DNA from: Candidatus Aalborgiella aggregata
Lineage (GTDB): Bacteria; Pseudomonadota; Gammaproteobacteria; Burkholderiales; Burkholderiaceae_C
Reading direction: 5' to 3'
Assembly: GCA_016705065.1 (NCBI GenBank)
Contig: JADIYY010000002.1
Location: 186,001 to 250,000, forward strand
DNA length: 64,000 bases
The notes under the pieces were generated by a model. It made no database searches, was not told the DNA's origin, and was given only the letters and a program-made list of their open reading frames with translations. Positions 50,675 through 59,920 of the stretch are shown here, piece after piece. The first letter of the stretch is position 1. Each line of letters starts with the position of its first letter. The position numbers and the translations under genes were made by a program.

Positions 50675-51565
50675 ATGACACAACATTCACTACACCGCCG
50701 CACGTTCTTTGCACAGCTGATCACTTTCGTTGCAGGCTCATCACTGGGCAGCAACTTGTTCGCCAAAGTCAGCACCAAGTCTGCAGAACTTGTGTTGTTG
50801 GCGAAAAACGCACCCGCTGGCATAGACCCTGCAGGCTATTTGATCAGCGAAAAATTGGATGGCGTGCGTGCACTGTGGGACGGCAAGCAGTTGCGCTTTC
50901 GCAGTGGCAAAGCCATTGCTGCGCCTCAGTGGTTCACCGATAAGTTACCCAAAACCGCGCTGGATGGCGAGTTGTGGTTGGTACGCGGTGCGTTCGACAA
51001 GCTCTCTGGTATTGTTCGCAAAACGCAAGCCATTGACAGCGAGTGGCAGCAAGTCAACTACATGGTATTTGAGTTACCAGCCTACCAAAATTTTGCCAGC
51101 AAATCGTTTGAACAACGCCATGTGCAACTGCAAGCCATCGTGCAAGCAGCCAACTTTGCACCATTGCAAACGGTGCAGCAATTCACAGCGGCCAACCGCG
51201 CCACATTGGAAGCCAAACTGCAAGACGTTGTCAAAGCAGGTGGCGAAGGTTTGGTTTTGCATTTGGCCAAAGCGCCCTACACCACGGGGCGCAGCGATGT
51301 GCTGCTCAAACTCAAACCACAGCTGGATGCAGAAGCCACAGTGATATCGCACATTGCCGGCAAAGGCAAATACGCCGGCATGACAGGCGCACTCGTCGTC
51401 AAAACACCCGAAGGCATTCGCTTCAAGCTGGGCACAGGTTTATCAGACCAAGAACGCCAACACCCACCTGCCATTGGCAGCACTGTAACCTACACCTATA
51501 AAGATGTCACGCCATCAGGAAAACCACGATTTGCGAGTTTTTTACGGGCTTATGAGGCAGATTAA
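50675..51565 (+). CDS. ATP-dependent DNA ligase, periplasmic LigE type
   Basis: A minimal ATP-dependent DNA ligase of 296 residues. The adenylated lysine is Lys60 in motif I (ISEKLDGVRALWDG). The other motifs appear as LDGELWLVRG, NYMVFELPA, GGEGLVLHLAK and VLLKLKPQLDAEATV, and an OB-fold ends the protein. The N-terminus (RRTFFAQLITFVAGSSLGSNLFA) is a twin-arginine-like or Sec export signal, so the ligase should act in the periplasm, as proposed for LigE in competent bacteria. It begins directly at the stop of the dioxygenase gene. Confidence 0.92.
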   Translation: MTQHSLHRRTFFAQLITFVAGSSLGSNLFAKVSTKSAELVLLAKNAPAGIDPAGYLISEKLDGVRALWDGKQLRFRSGKAIAAPQWFTDKLPKTALDGELWLVRGAFDKLSGIVRKTQAIDSEWQQVNYMVFELPAYQNFASKSFEQRHVQLQAIVQAANFAPLQTVQQFTAANRATLEAKLQDVVKAGGEGLVLHLAKAPYTTGRSDVLLKLKPQLDAEATVISHIAGKGKYAGMTGALVVKTPEGIRFKLGTGLSDQERQHPPAIGSTVTYTYKDVTPSGKPRFASFLRAYEAD

Positions 51566-51681
51566 AAGGCTGATTAAGAAGCATTGAAGGCGTTTTCACA
51601 GTGTGTCAATTCAATTTGACAGAAGCTGTTGAGCTTGCTACATTTAACCCAAAGGTTAACTAGCAATTAAGAGACAGCACC

Positions 51682-52269
51682 ATGCCCGCAGTATCCATAT
51701 CCAAACAAGATTCATTAAGCGCGACTTTTGCCGCCTTGTCTGACCCAACGCGCCGCGCGATGCTCAAACGCTTGTCGCAAGGTGAGGCAACAGTCAATGA
51801 TTTGGCGGCACCATTCAAAATGAGTTTGCCCGCCATTTCCAAACACATCAAGGTGCTGGAAAAAGCCGGCTTACTGACCAAAACCGTCCAAAAGCAGCAA
51901 CGCCCTTGCAAGCTCAATGGTACCAAACTCAAGCAAGCTATCGATTGGATTGACCAATACAAGCTGCTGTGGGAAGGACGCTTAGACCGTTTAGATGAAG
52001 TGGCAAAGTCTTTGCAAACCACCGAAACCGCTATTGCTGCAGCAGCAGTGTCAAGCAAAGAGGAAATCGCTGCGGATACTGTTAAGAGTGATTTAGCTAC
52101 AAATTTAATAGCAACTCAGGCAATCAATACAACTCCTACAGCCCAAAAAGACCAAATAAATTCGCCAAAAATCGAATCGCCACAGACCAAGACAAAAGCC
52201 GCTGCAAAATCTAAAAGGAAAAAAAATGAAGACGAAGGAACTCAACCCCAAATTGGATTTGACTTTTGA
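51682..52269 (+). CDS. ArsR-family regulator with repeat-encoded extension
   Basis: A 195-residue protein. Residues 1-110 form a normal ArsR winged helix (SATFAALSDPTRRAMLKRLSQGEATVNDL, MSLPAISKHIKVLEKAGLL). The extension after residue ~115 is low-complexity and lysine-rich. Residues about 137-160 are encoded by a copy of the dispersed GCTAT repeat read straight through. It overlaps the following SRPBCC gene by 44 bases, the usual ArsR-AHSA1 pairing in which the regulator and a small-ligand protein are translated together. Confidence 0.87.
   Translation: MPAVSISKQDSLSATFAALSDPTRRAMLKRLSQGEATVNDLAAPFKMSLPAISKHIKVLEKAGLLTKTVQKQQRPCKLNGTKLKQAIDWIDQYKLLWEGRLDRLDEVAKSLQTTETAIAAAAVSSKEEIAADTVKSDLATNLIATQAINTTPTAQKDQINSPKIESPQTKTKAAAKSKRKKNEDEGTQPQIGFDF
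52092..52160 (+). repeat. Dispersed GCTAT...ATAGC repeat, copy 7, inside a coding region
   Basis: GCTACAAATTTAATAGCAAC then CAGGCAATCAATACAACTCC and CTACAGCCC match the family consensus. The copy is wholly within the ArsR gene, in frame and without a stop. Confidence 0.78.
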
Positions 52270-52747
52270 GCGCTTCATCGATGTGCCACCGCATTTGGTG
52301 TGGCGTGCTTGGACCGAACCCGATTTAATTAAACAGTGGTTTTGCCCACTGCCATGGAAAACCATTCACGCCGATGTGGATGTGCGCCCTGGCGGCAAAA
52401 TGCACACAGTGATGCAATCACCAGAAGGTCAAGAGTTTCCAGGAACAGGTTGCTATTTAGAAACCATAAAAGACGAGCGCATTGTTTGGACCAATGCCTT
52501 GCTGCCCGGCTACAGACCTGCACCACCCAATGTGCCCTGCAATGACGAAGAACAAACCGAATTCATGTTCACCGCCATCGTAGAAATGGCGCCACACAAG
52601 GTGAATGGCGTGGATGGCACTCGCTACCGCGCCACTGTTCTGCATGCGGATCAAAAAGGCTGTCAAAAACACGATGCCATGGGCTTCGAAGCTGGCTGGA
52701 GCGCTGCCCTAGACCAACTGGTAGCGATGGTAAAAAAGGGAATTTGA
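52226..52747 (+). CDS. SRPBCC/AHSA1-family protein
   Basis: A 173-residue START-fold protein, about as long as AHSA1-type polyketide-cyclase relatives. It shows LDLTFERFIDVPPHLVWRAWTEPDLIKQWFCP at the N-terminus, the VDVRPGGKMHTVMQSPEGQEFPGTGCYLE sheet and GFEAGWSAALDQLVAMVKKG as the C-terminal helix. Ligand unknown. Translation is probably coupled to the overlapping ArsR gene. It ends two bases from the stop of a second SRPBCC gene on the other strand. Confidence 0.86.
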   Translation: MKTKELNPKLDLTFERFIDVPPHLVWRAWTEPDLIKQWFCPLPWKTIHADVDVRPGGKMHTVMQSPEGQEFPGTGCYLETIKDERIVWTNALLPGYRPAPPNVPCNDEEQTEFMFTAIVEMAPHKVNGVDGTRYRATVLHADQKGCQKHDAMGFEAGWSAALDQLVAMVKKGI

Positions 52748-52748
52748 A

Positions 52749-53273
52749 TTATTTCTCAGCGACGGTTTTGAGTTTGTCCAAACCCGCTTGAAAGTCTTTG
52801 CCAATCATGTTGTCCATGTTGATGAACAGGCCCATGACTTTGGAAATCATGTTATTTTTGCCATCCATGCCCCAAGTGACTTTGGTGCTGTCACCTTCGG
52901 TCACCAATTTGAAATCGACTTGATTATTGGCTTCAAACGGTTGTTGAAAATGCAAGTCCATGCGCACCAGGTTGGGTGCGCTTGATTCGGTGATCAGCAT
53001 ATCGCCCTTACCCACCTCTTTGTTGCCTTCCCAGCCATAAGTTGCCCCTTTGCCAGCCGCGCTACCACCAAAGGTTTTCTTCATAGCAGGGTCGCGGTTA
53101 TAAGGAGTCCAAGCGTCCCACTGGTGCAGGTCGTTGATGTAGGGGAAAATTTTGTCCGCAGGTGCCTTGATGCTGACAGAACGTTCCACACGAAAACTGT
53201 CTGGCTTGGTAGATGCAACAACCAAGACGATGACCAATAAAGCAACGAGTGCTAAAAAAAGTTTTGCAATCAT
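52749..53273 (-). CDS. SRPBCC-family protein with N-terminal membrane anchor
   Basis: A 174-residue protein. An N-terminal hydrophobic segment (LFLALVALLVIVLVVAST) anchors or exports it, and the rest is a START fold (SFRVERSVSIKAPADKIFPYINDLHQWDAWTPYN, WEGNKEVGKGDMLI, FEANNQVDFKLVTEG, FQAGLDKLKTVAE). Relatives are often called polyketide cyclases without biochemical proof. Its AGGAGG ribosome site lies just beyond the T-run of the phaB terminator, so it likely has its own expression. Convergent with the previous gene. Confidence 0.84.
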   Translation of the reverse strand: MIAKLFLALVALLVIVLVVASTKPDSFRVERSVSIKAPADKIFPYINDLHQWDAWTPYNRDPAMKKTFGGSAAGKGATYGWEGNKEVGKGDMLITESSAPNLVRMDLHFQQPFEANNQVDFKLVTEGDSTKVTWGMDGKNNMISKVMGLFINMDNMIGKDFQAGLDKLKTVAEK

Positions 53274-53288
53274 AATTTTGCCCTCCTA

Positions 53289-53325
53289 AAAAAAGAAAAA
53301 GCATGAATGAATCACTCATTCATGC
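53289..53325 (-). terminator. Rho-independent terminator after phaB
   Basis: On the minus strand a ten-base perfect stem, GCATGAATGA with TCATTCATGC and a five-base loop, is followed by TTTTTCTTTTTTT. It follows phaB and ends the pha transcript; the next gene's ribosome site begins straight after the T tract. Confidence 0.85.
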
Positions 53326-53368
53326 TCGAACCTTCATTCAACATGCACTACACATGTGAAGCCCATGA

Positions 53369-54106
53369 TTAACCCATGTGCAAACCACCATTTACCGAGA
53401 AGTCTGCACCTGTGGTGTAGCCACCGTCTTCTGACGCCAACCATGCGATGATGGATGCGATTTCGGCTGGCTTGCCCAAGCGTTTGACCGGAATGGTTGC
53501 GACAATTTTTTCCAACACATCAGCGCGAATGGCGTTGACCATGTCGGTACCAATATAGCCTGGGCTAACAGTATTCACTGTCACACCTTTGGTCGCCATT
53601 TCTTGCGCCAGCGCCATGCTGAAACCATGCATGCCGGCTTTGGCGGCTGAGTAATTGGTCTGACCTGCTTGGCCTTTTTCGCCGTTGACCGAGCTGATGT
53701 TGATGATGCGGCCCCATCCCTTATCGACCATGTCGCCCACCACTTGCTTGGTGACGTTGAACATGCTGTTGAGGTTGGTTTCAATCACCGCATCCCAGTC
53801 TTCGCGTGTCATTTTTAAGAACATGCGGTCTTTGGTGATGCCGGCATTGTTTACCAGCACATCAATCACGCCGTGTTCGGCTTTGGCTTTGCTGAATGCT
53901 TCAACCGTCGATTCCCATGCGCCCACATTACCTACTGATGCGTAAAAGGTGTAGCCCAAAGCGGCTTGCTCGGCAATCCATTTGGCATGGTCGCGTGTTG
54001 GGCCACAGCCCGCAATGACTTTGAAACCTTCTTTATGCAGGCGCTGACAAATAGCGGTACCGATACCACCCATACCACCTGTGACGTAAGCTACTTTTCC
54101 ATTCAT
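53369..54106 (-). CDS. phbB: Acetoacetyl-CoA reductase (3-ketoacyl-CoA reductase)
   Basis: NADPH-dependent reduction of acetoacetyl-CoA to (R)-3-hydroxybutyryl-CoA, the second step of PHB synthesis. The 245-residue short-chain dehydrogenase has YVTGGMGGIGTAICQRL (6-22), the NNAG motif (86-89), Ser138/139, Tyr152 and Lys156 (NYSAAKAG) and GYIGTDMVNAI. It ends YTTGADFSVNGGLHMG as in PhaB. It is last in the phaC-phaA-phaB order on the minus strand; a dispersed repeat separates it from phaA. A clear terminator follows. Confidence 0.95.
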   Translation of the reverse strand: MNGKVAYVTGGMGGIGTAICQRLHKEGFKVIAGCGPTRDHAKWIAEQAALGYTFYASVGNVGAWESTVEAFSKAKAEHGVIDVLVNNAGITKDRMFLKMTREDWDAVIETNLNSMFNVTKQVVGDMVDKGWGRIINISSVNGEKGQAGQTNYSAAKAGMHGFSMALAQEMATKGVTVNTVSPGYIGTDMVNAIRADVLEKIVATIPVKRLGKPAEIASIIAWLASEDGGYTTGADFSVNGGLHMG

Positions 54107-54154
54107 GTTGATGCTCCTCTTTTAAGTTGTTAATTTATTTGTTTTACTATACTC

Positions 54155-54226
54155 TGATAATGCTATGCATTTAATAGCAATCTAGGCAATAAATACGCTG
54201 GCTATAGCCTGATTTTTCATATAAAA
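54155..54226 (+). repeat. Dispersed GCTAT...ATAGC repeat, copy 8
   Basis: AATGCTATGCATTTAATAGC, then TCTAGGCAATAAATACGC and a tail GATTTTTCATATAAAA. It lies between phaB and phaA within the presumed pha operon. Confidence 0.87.
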
Positions 54227-54251
54227 CTGCTTAGACTATCTATATACATGG

Positions 54252-55439
54252 TTAACGCTCGATGGTCAGTGCGACACCCATGCCGCCGCCAATGCACAAG
54301 GATGCGATGCCTTTTTTGGCATTGCGTTTTTGCATTTCATGCAAGAGCGTGACCAAAATACGGCAGCCTGATGCACCAATTGGGTGGCCAATGGCAATGG
54401 CGCCACCGTTCACATTGATCTTGCTGGTATCCCAACCCATTTCTTGATTTACTGCACACGCTTGTGCGGCAAAGGCTTCGTTAATTTCCAGTAAGTCCAA
54501 ATCTTGCGCTTTCCAGCCCGCACGTGCCAATGCTTTTTGCGATGCAGACACTGGCCCCATGCCCATCAGTGCGGGGTCAAGTCCTGAAGTAGCAAAGCTG
54601 GCAATGCGCCCCATCGGTGTCAAGCCCAATGCCGCTGCTTTGGCGGCTGTCATGACCATCACGGCCGCAGCGCCATCGTTGATACCTGAAGCGTTACCCG
54701 CAGTCACGCCGCCCGCTTTGTCAAACGCGGGACGCAGACCTGCCAAGGCTTCGGCATTGGTTTTGCGGTTGATGAATTCGTCTGCCGCAAACACAATCGG
54801 GTCGCCCTTTTTCTGTGCAATGCTGAACGGCAAGATTTCGTCTTTAAAACGACCGGCATCTTGCGCTGCCGCCGCTTTGGTTTGGCTGGCCAAAGCCAAA
54901 GCGTCTTGCATGTCGCGTGTAATCGCAAATTTCTTCGCCACGTTTTCAGCGGTAATACCCATGTGGTACTGGTTGTACACATCCCACAGGCCGTCCACGA
55001 TCATGGAATCCACCATTTTCCAGTCGCCCATGCGCTGGCCGTCACGCGATCCTAACAACACGTGAGGCGCTGCACTCATGTTTTCTTGACCGCCTGCAAT
55101 CACAATTTCGCTGTCGCCATAAGCTACGGCTTGTGCAGCCAGCATGACCGCTTTCAAGCCAGAACCGCATACCGCGTTAATGGTCAACCCGGGTGTGGCT
55201 TGGTTCAAACCACTTTTGATGACCGATTGGCGTGCTGGGTTTTGTCCAGAACCAGCTGCCAGCACTTGACCCATGATGACCTCGCCAATTTGGTCGGCGG
55301 ATACGCCTGTGCGTTTGAGCAAGTCTGCAATCACGGCTGCACCGAGTTCAGGTGCTGGCGTTTTGGCCAAGGTACCACCAAATTTACCAACCGCAGTGCG
55401 GGTGGCAGATACGATAACAATGTCTTTTTCTGATGCCAT
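54252..55439 (-). CDS. phbA: Acetyl-CoA acetyltransferase (beta-ketothiolase)
   Basis: Condenses two acetyl-CoA to acetoacetyl-CoA, first step of PHB synthesis. The 395-residue thiolase has the acylated Cys91 (NAVCGSGLKAVM), the NVNGGAIAIGHPIGASGCRI segment with the catalytic histidine near residue 350, and CIGGGMGVALTIER with the second cysteine near 380. Full length, no defect. It lies between phaC and phaB; products of acs and scoAB could feed it. Confidence 0.96.
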   Translation of the reverse strand: MASEKDIVIVSATRTAVGKFGGTLAKTPAPELGAAVIADLLKRTGVSADQIGEVIMGQVLAAGSGQNPARQSVIKSGLNQATPGLTINAVCGSGLKAVMLAAQAVAYGDSEIVIAGGQENMSAAPHVLLGSRDGQRMGDWKMVDSMIVDGLWDVYNQYHMGITAENVAKKFAITRDMQDALALASQTKAAAAQDAGRFKDEILPFSIAQKKGDPIVFAADEFINRKTNAEALAGLRPAFDKAGGVTAGNASGINDGAAAVMVMTAAKAAALGLTPMGRIASFATSGLDPALMGMGPVSASQKALARAGWKAQDLDLLEINEAFAAQACAVNQEMGWDTSKINVNGGAIAIGHPIGASGCRILVTLLHEMQKRNAKKGIASLCIGGGMGVALTIER

Positions 55440-55502
55440 GATAATTCCTAGTGTGTCATTTACTGCTATTGATGAATATGTCTACTTCGCGTATGAATAA
55501 TA

Positions 55503-57188
55503 CTACGCCTTGGCCTTCACATAGCGTCCCGGTGCGGGCTCAATAGCTCGGTACTTACCCTTGCCATAAGCCTTCGGTGACGCAATTTTCTTGCCCGCTT
55601 GCCCAGCCAACCAGTTTGACCAATCGGTCCACCAACTGCCAGGATACTGCGTGCTCTTTTCAAACCACTCGGCGTGCGTAGCTGGGAAAACTGCATTCTG
55701 AGCTTTTTTACTTTTACCAGCCTTACTGTCTGTTGCTGTTATTTTGGGTTCATAGGTCCAATATGCACGCTTATTCTTAGATGGCGGGTTAATCACCCCC
55801 GCAATGTGACCAGACGCACCCATCACAAAGCGCTTGTTGCCAGGCACAATTTGTGTCGATGCATAGGCTGCGCCCACAGGAACGATATGGTCTTCTTGCG
55901 AGCCATAAATGTAGGTTGGCATATCCAAATAATTGAAATCGAGCTTTTCACCACACACTGTCGTTTTACCCGGCTTGATGAGGTTGTTCTCTAGATATGT
56001 GTTGCGCAAATACCAGCTGTACATTGGGCCAGGTAAATTGGTTGAATCCGAATTCCAATACAGCAAATCAAAAGCAGGCGGGGTTTCACCTTTCAAATAA
56101 TTACCCACCACATAGTTCCAAACCAAATCGTTGGGACGCAAAAAACTGAATGAGGTCGCCAATTCTTGACCTTTGAGTAATTTAGGGGATTTGGGATCAG
56201 CTAATTCCACCTCACGTTTGTGAACCGACTCTTCATCTATGAAAATATCCAAAATGCCCGTGTCAGTGAAGTCCAACATCGATGTCAGCAGTGTGAGCGA
56301 GGCAGCTGGCTTTTCGCCACGTGCGGCCAATACCGCCAAAGCCGAAGCCAAAATCGTGCCACCTACACAAAATCCCAATGTGTTGATTTGTTTTGAGCCT
56401 GTGATGGCTTGTACCGTGGTGATGGCTTTGATGGCGGCATCTTCAATGTAGTCATCCCATGTCAAACCGGCCAAAGATTCGTCGGGGTTGCGCCAACTTA
56501 AAACAAAGGTGCGATGACCCTGAGCCACGGTATATCGAATCAGTGAATTGTCAGGTTGCAAATCGAGAATATAAAACTTGTTGATACACGGCGGCACCAG
56601 CAAAAATGGACGTTCGTACACTTGTTTGGTGAGTGGTTTGTATTCGATGAGCTGGAAGAGTTCGTTTTCAAAAACCACTGCGCCTTCGGTGGTGGCGACA
56701 TTTTTACCCACCTCAAATTGCGATTCATCCGTCATGCTGATGTGACCCTGTTTCACATCCGTTAGCAAATTTTTCATGCCTTGGTTCAAACTCTCGCCTT
56801 GCGTGTCTATGGCTTTTTGCAAAGCCTCGGCATTGGTCATCAGGTAGTTACTGGGCGAGGCAGCGGCATTGAATTGCTCCACTGCGTAACGAATGCGTGC
56901 TTTGGTTTTGTCATCCGTCTGAACAGCATCAGCCATGCCTTGCAAGGCACGCGCATTCATTAAAAACGCCGATGCTGTTAAAGCAGCAACTGGGTTGTTT
57001 TTCCAAGCATCGGCTGCGAAGCGCCTGTCAGAAGCCTGAACATTCGAACTTGATGGACTAGTCACATTGCCCCACGCCTGCTGCCACAACTTGGTGGCAT
57101 CGTCAACGTATTGCTTTTGCAAATCGATCAGCTTGGCTGTATCGAATTCAACTGAAGGGGTGGCGGTTTTATTTGGAGTGTTTTTCAT
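55503..57188 (-). CDS. phaC: Class I poly(3-hydroxyalkanoate) polymerase
   Basis: Polymerises (R)-3-hydroxyacyl-CoA into storage polymer at the granule surface. The 561-residue protein has the lipase-like box GFCVGG with nucleophile Cys274, the N-terminal region AWKNNPVAALTASAFL (characteristically a variable domain), PPCINKFYILDL, the FVMGASGHIAGVINPP histidine region, and the family ending PGRYVKAKA. It is shorter than the ~590 typical because of a reduced N-terminal tail. First gene of phaC-phaA-phaB. Confidence 0.96.
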   Translation of the reverse strand: MKNTPNKTATPSVEFDTAKLIDLQKQYVDDATKLWQQAWGNVTSPSSSNVQASDRRFAADAWKNNPVAALTASAFLMNARALQGMADAVQTDDKTKARIRYAVEQFNAAASPSNYLMTNAEALQKAIDTQGESLNQGMKNLLTDVKQGHISMTDESQFEVGKNVATTEGAVVFENELFQLIEYKPLTKQVYERPFLLVPPCINKFYILDLQPDNSLIRYTVAQGHRTFVLSWRNPDESLAGLTWDDYIEDAAIKAITTVQAITGSKQINTLGFCVGGTILASALAVLAARGEKPAASLTLLTSMLDFTDTGILDIFIDEESVHKREVELADPKSPKLLKGQELATSFSFLRPNDLVWNYVVGNYLKGETPPAFDLLYWNSDSTNLPGPMYSWYLRNTYLENNLIKPGKTTVCGEKLDFNYLDMPTYIYGSQEDHIVPVGAAYASTQIVPGNKRFVMGASGHIAGVINPPSKNKRAYWTYEPKITATDSKAGKSKKAQNAVFPATHAEWFEKSTQYPGSWWTDWSNWLAGQAGKKIASPKAYGKGKYRAIEPAPGRYVKAKA

Positions 57189-57227
57189 AGTTATATAAGC
57201 AAATTAAAATTGAAATGCGTGTGGCTA

Positions 57228-59087
57228 TTATCTCGCCCACCAATTACTAAGCAGCCAAGAGTCTGCTTTGTAATATTTAGGTTCGATACTTGGTTTGGCT
57301 AGTTTTTTAGGGTTATATGCAACATTATGCTGCCCACTGTACCACTGTGGAATCATGATATGGCTGTGTGCAATGACCCTCTCAAAGGCGCGGCAGGCTG
57401 GGATCAATTCTGCTTTGGATTGTGCATTGATCATGCGCTCAATTAGTGCATCTACTGCTTGGTTTTTGACACCTGAATAATTACCCGAACTTTCTATATC
57501 AGCAGATTTTGCTCCAAACAAGTCCATGTACTCAATACCAGGGTTATTCGTTCCAGGAAAATTGATACTGATCATGTCATATTCATATTTATCAATGCGC
57601 TGTTGGTATAAAGCAAAATCGACAGCTCGCAATTTCAGTGCAATACCGAGCTTGGCTAAGTTTCGTTGCCATGATGCCAATGTCGTGGCTTTGGATTCTT
57701 GGCTGTCAAGATATTCCAATATAAAAGCTTCACCTTTAGCATTGCGTAAAACCCCGTCACCACCAGACTTAACTTTCCAGCCAGCACTGGCTAACAAATC
57801 GCGTGCTTTAACCAAATTTGCACGCAAATTGTCTTTGCCGTCGGCATTGGGTTGACCTGCCATGTTGCCAAAAACATTCACTGGTACATGCTTACGCAGA
57901 GGTTCTAAAAATTGCAATTCGTCTACTGATGGAAGGCCTACTGCTGCACAATCTGTATTGCCAAATAAGCCATTGACTGGTTTGTATGCACCGTAAAACA
58001 AACGCTGACTCATCCAATTGAAATCATGTGCCAATCCAATTGCTTGCCGAACTCGCACATCTTGAAGTTTCGGTAATCGCGTATTGAAAATATAGCTTTG
58101 GAATCCAGTTGGCAAGCTGTGCTTAAAAACACCTTTAGTTAAATCACCTTTATCAAATCGTTTGCCAGTGGCACGTCGCGCCCAATCTCCTGCAGAATAA
58201 AACTGCATGAAGTCAAATTCACCCGCCTTCAATCCTTCAAGTCTTGCTACGTTATCTTTATAAATCTTGATCGTGATGCGATCAAAGTTTCCGCTACCCA
58301 CATTGACATTGAGCTTATCCCCCCAATAGTTGGGGTCGCGAACATAAGTGATGTCCTTACCGAAATTGACAGGGCCAATTTTGTAACGGCCACTGCCAAT
58401 TGGTATATCAGTGATCACTTTGTCAAACGATTTGTTTTTGCCCCACTCACGGCTAAAGATTGGTAAGCTTCCAACCGTCAACGGTAGTTCGCGGTTTTTG
58501 CGTTTGAAAGTGAATTTCACCGTCAATGCATCCAAAACCTCTACTTTGGAAACATCTTCTAACATGGTGCGATAGGCTGGGGATACAAATTTGCCGTTCA
58601 AAGTATCGAAAGTGTATTTCACATCAGCCGCTTGCACGGCTTTTCCATCATGAAAACGTGCATCAGGATGGATTCTGAATGTTGCACTTAGTCCGTCAGC
58701 CGGAACTGAAACATCATTAGCCAATAGTCCATATGCAGTACTTAATTCGTCACCTGATCCCACCAATAATGACTCAAACAACATTTCACTTAAGTAAGCT
58801 GGAGATGTCCCTTTGATAGTGAAGGGATTGTATTTATCGAAAGTTGAGACGCGTAAGTTACTTACAGCAACCAGCTCACCGCCCTTAGGTGCATTGGGAT
58901 TCACATAATCAAAATATTTAAACCCTGCTGGGTATTTGATGTCGCCCCAAAGTGAATAAGCATGCGCCGCCCAAGCATTCGATGACAGACCAGCTCCAAA
59001 CATAAGCAAACAAATCAACAAGCGTCGATAAATCAAATTCACTTGAGCAAATATCAATTTCATCTCGCTCATCTTGTAAACCACCAA
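57228..59087 (-). CDS. ABC-transporter substrate-binding protein, family 5 (YejA-like)
   Basis: A 619-residue periplasmic binding protein for peptides or similar ligands. A signal peptide lies near residues 20-41 (LLICLLMFGAGLSSNAWAA). The mature protein begins AHAYSLWGDIKYPAGFKYFDY and has the family 5 pattern FHDGKAVQAADVKYTFDTL, with RQAIGLAHDFNWMSQRLFYGAYKPVNGLF. The YejA similarity suggests oligopeptide or microcin-type uptake. No permease or ATPase gene is in the window, so it either stands alone or the rest is elsewhere. Its first 19 bases overlap the end of the lipoprotein gene upstream. Confidence 0.88.
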   Translation of the reverse strand: MVVYKMSEMKLIFAQVNLIYRRLLICLLMFGAGLSSNAWAAHAYSLWGDIKYPAGFKYFDYVNPNAPKGGELVAVSNLRVSTFDKYNPFTIKGTSPAYLSEMLFESLLVGSGDELSTAYGLLANDVSVPADGLSATFRIHPDARFHDGKAVQAADVKYTFDTLNGKFVSPAYRTMLEDVSKVEVLDALTVKFTFKRKNRELPLTVGSLPIFSREWGKNKSFDKVITDIPIGSGRYKIGPVNFGKDITYVRDPNYWGDKLNVNVGSGNFDRITIKIYKDNVARLEGLKAGEFDFMQFYSAGDWARRATGKRFDKGDLTKGVFKHSLPTGFQSYIFNTRLPKLQDVRVRQAIGLAHDFNWMSQRLFYGAYKPVNGLFGNTDCAAVGLPSVDELQFLEPLRKHVPVNVFGNMAGQPNADGKDNLRANLVKARDLLASAGWKVKSGGDGVLRNAKGEAFILEYLDSQESKATTLASWQRNLAKLGIALKLRAVDFALYQQRIDKYEYDMISINFPGTNNPGIEYMDLFGAKSADIESSGNYSGVKNQAVDALIERMINAQSKAELIPACRAFERVIAHSHIMIPQWYSGQHNVAYNPKKLAKPSIEPKYYKADSWLLSNWWAR

Positions 59088-59725
59088 ACACCTCTGGTGT
59101 TTTTGTTCATCTCATGGTTGCTGGTGCTAGTTTCACCACTGTCATCAGCGATAAAAGATACTTTGATTTGCAAAGCATCTGTCCATGACGATGCACTGGG
59201 TTTGAGTGGGTTCTTTACATGCTTAATGACGACACTGGACACCGATAGGCATTTAGATTTGTCATGCAGTTTGATACCATGCATGGGGGGCACAAAAAAT
59301 TTGAACGACGAACCGGGTGCGGCTAAAGCTTGTAATGCAGCCGCACCGCCATCGTTATAGCTTTTGATACATGACAAGCGTTCTATGAAACTTCGCATTT
59401 TGGGTGTTGCTTGAAACACCAATCTGCGCGCTACAGCATCGTCACTTCCCTGACTCACGGCTTGCGCTATTCGTGATTGCTGTGCAGCACTTAATCGTGC
59501 CAATATACCGTTGGTTTCTGGTTTCACTGGGCTGGCATTGTCGATAATGACTTCTGTTTTAACCAAACCTTCTTCGTTAGACAAAGCGGTAGCATTATCA
59601 GAAGTTGCAGTCGCAGGTGTTGGCTTCGTTTGAACAGAGTCGGTTTTTTGTTGAGGTTTGCTGGCGCAAGCATACAAAAAACCGATGCACAGTGTTGCAA
59701 TCCCAATTCGCCATGTGGTTTTCAT
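59069..59725 (-). CDS. Lipoprotein of unknown function
   Basis: A 218-residue lipoprotein with signal MKTTWRIGIATLCIGFLYAC and lipidated Cys20. A low-complexity Thr/Ala/Lys stretch (~22-65) precedes a compact part with ARLSAAQQSRIAQAVSQGSDD, a TPKMRSFIERLSCIKSYND segment and two further cysteines that may pair. No recognised family. It overlaps the start of the YejA-like gene by 19 bases on the same strand, so the two are co-translated; it may help that binding protein, which is inference. Confidence 0.7.
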   Translation of the reverse strand: MKTTWRIGIATLCIGFLYACASKPQQKTDSVQTKPTPATATSDNATALSNEEGLVKTEVIIDNASPVKPETNGILARLSAAQQSRIAQAVSQGSDDAVARRLVFQATPKMRSFIERLSCIKSYNDGGAAALQALAAPGSSFKFFVPPMHGIKLHDKSKCLSVSSVVIKHVKNPLKPSASSWTDALQIKVSFIADDSGETSTSNHEMNKNTRGVWWFTR

Positions 59726-59920
59726 ATCAATGATTTCGTCACAGAACAGTTAACGCCATTTGATTCATGTCGATTCTGAAAATTATTGTTTCAAATTCTA
59801 TTGATTCATTCAAGCGAATTTTTGAAATCTTGATTTTTAAGCGACAATTCGGTGATATCTTATCAGCGCAACCTTTATACCAGCTTAATTTTTCGACTTG
59901 TTTTTATAGAAAGTAACATC

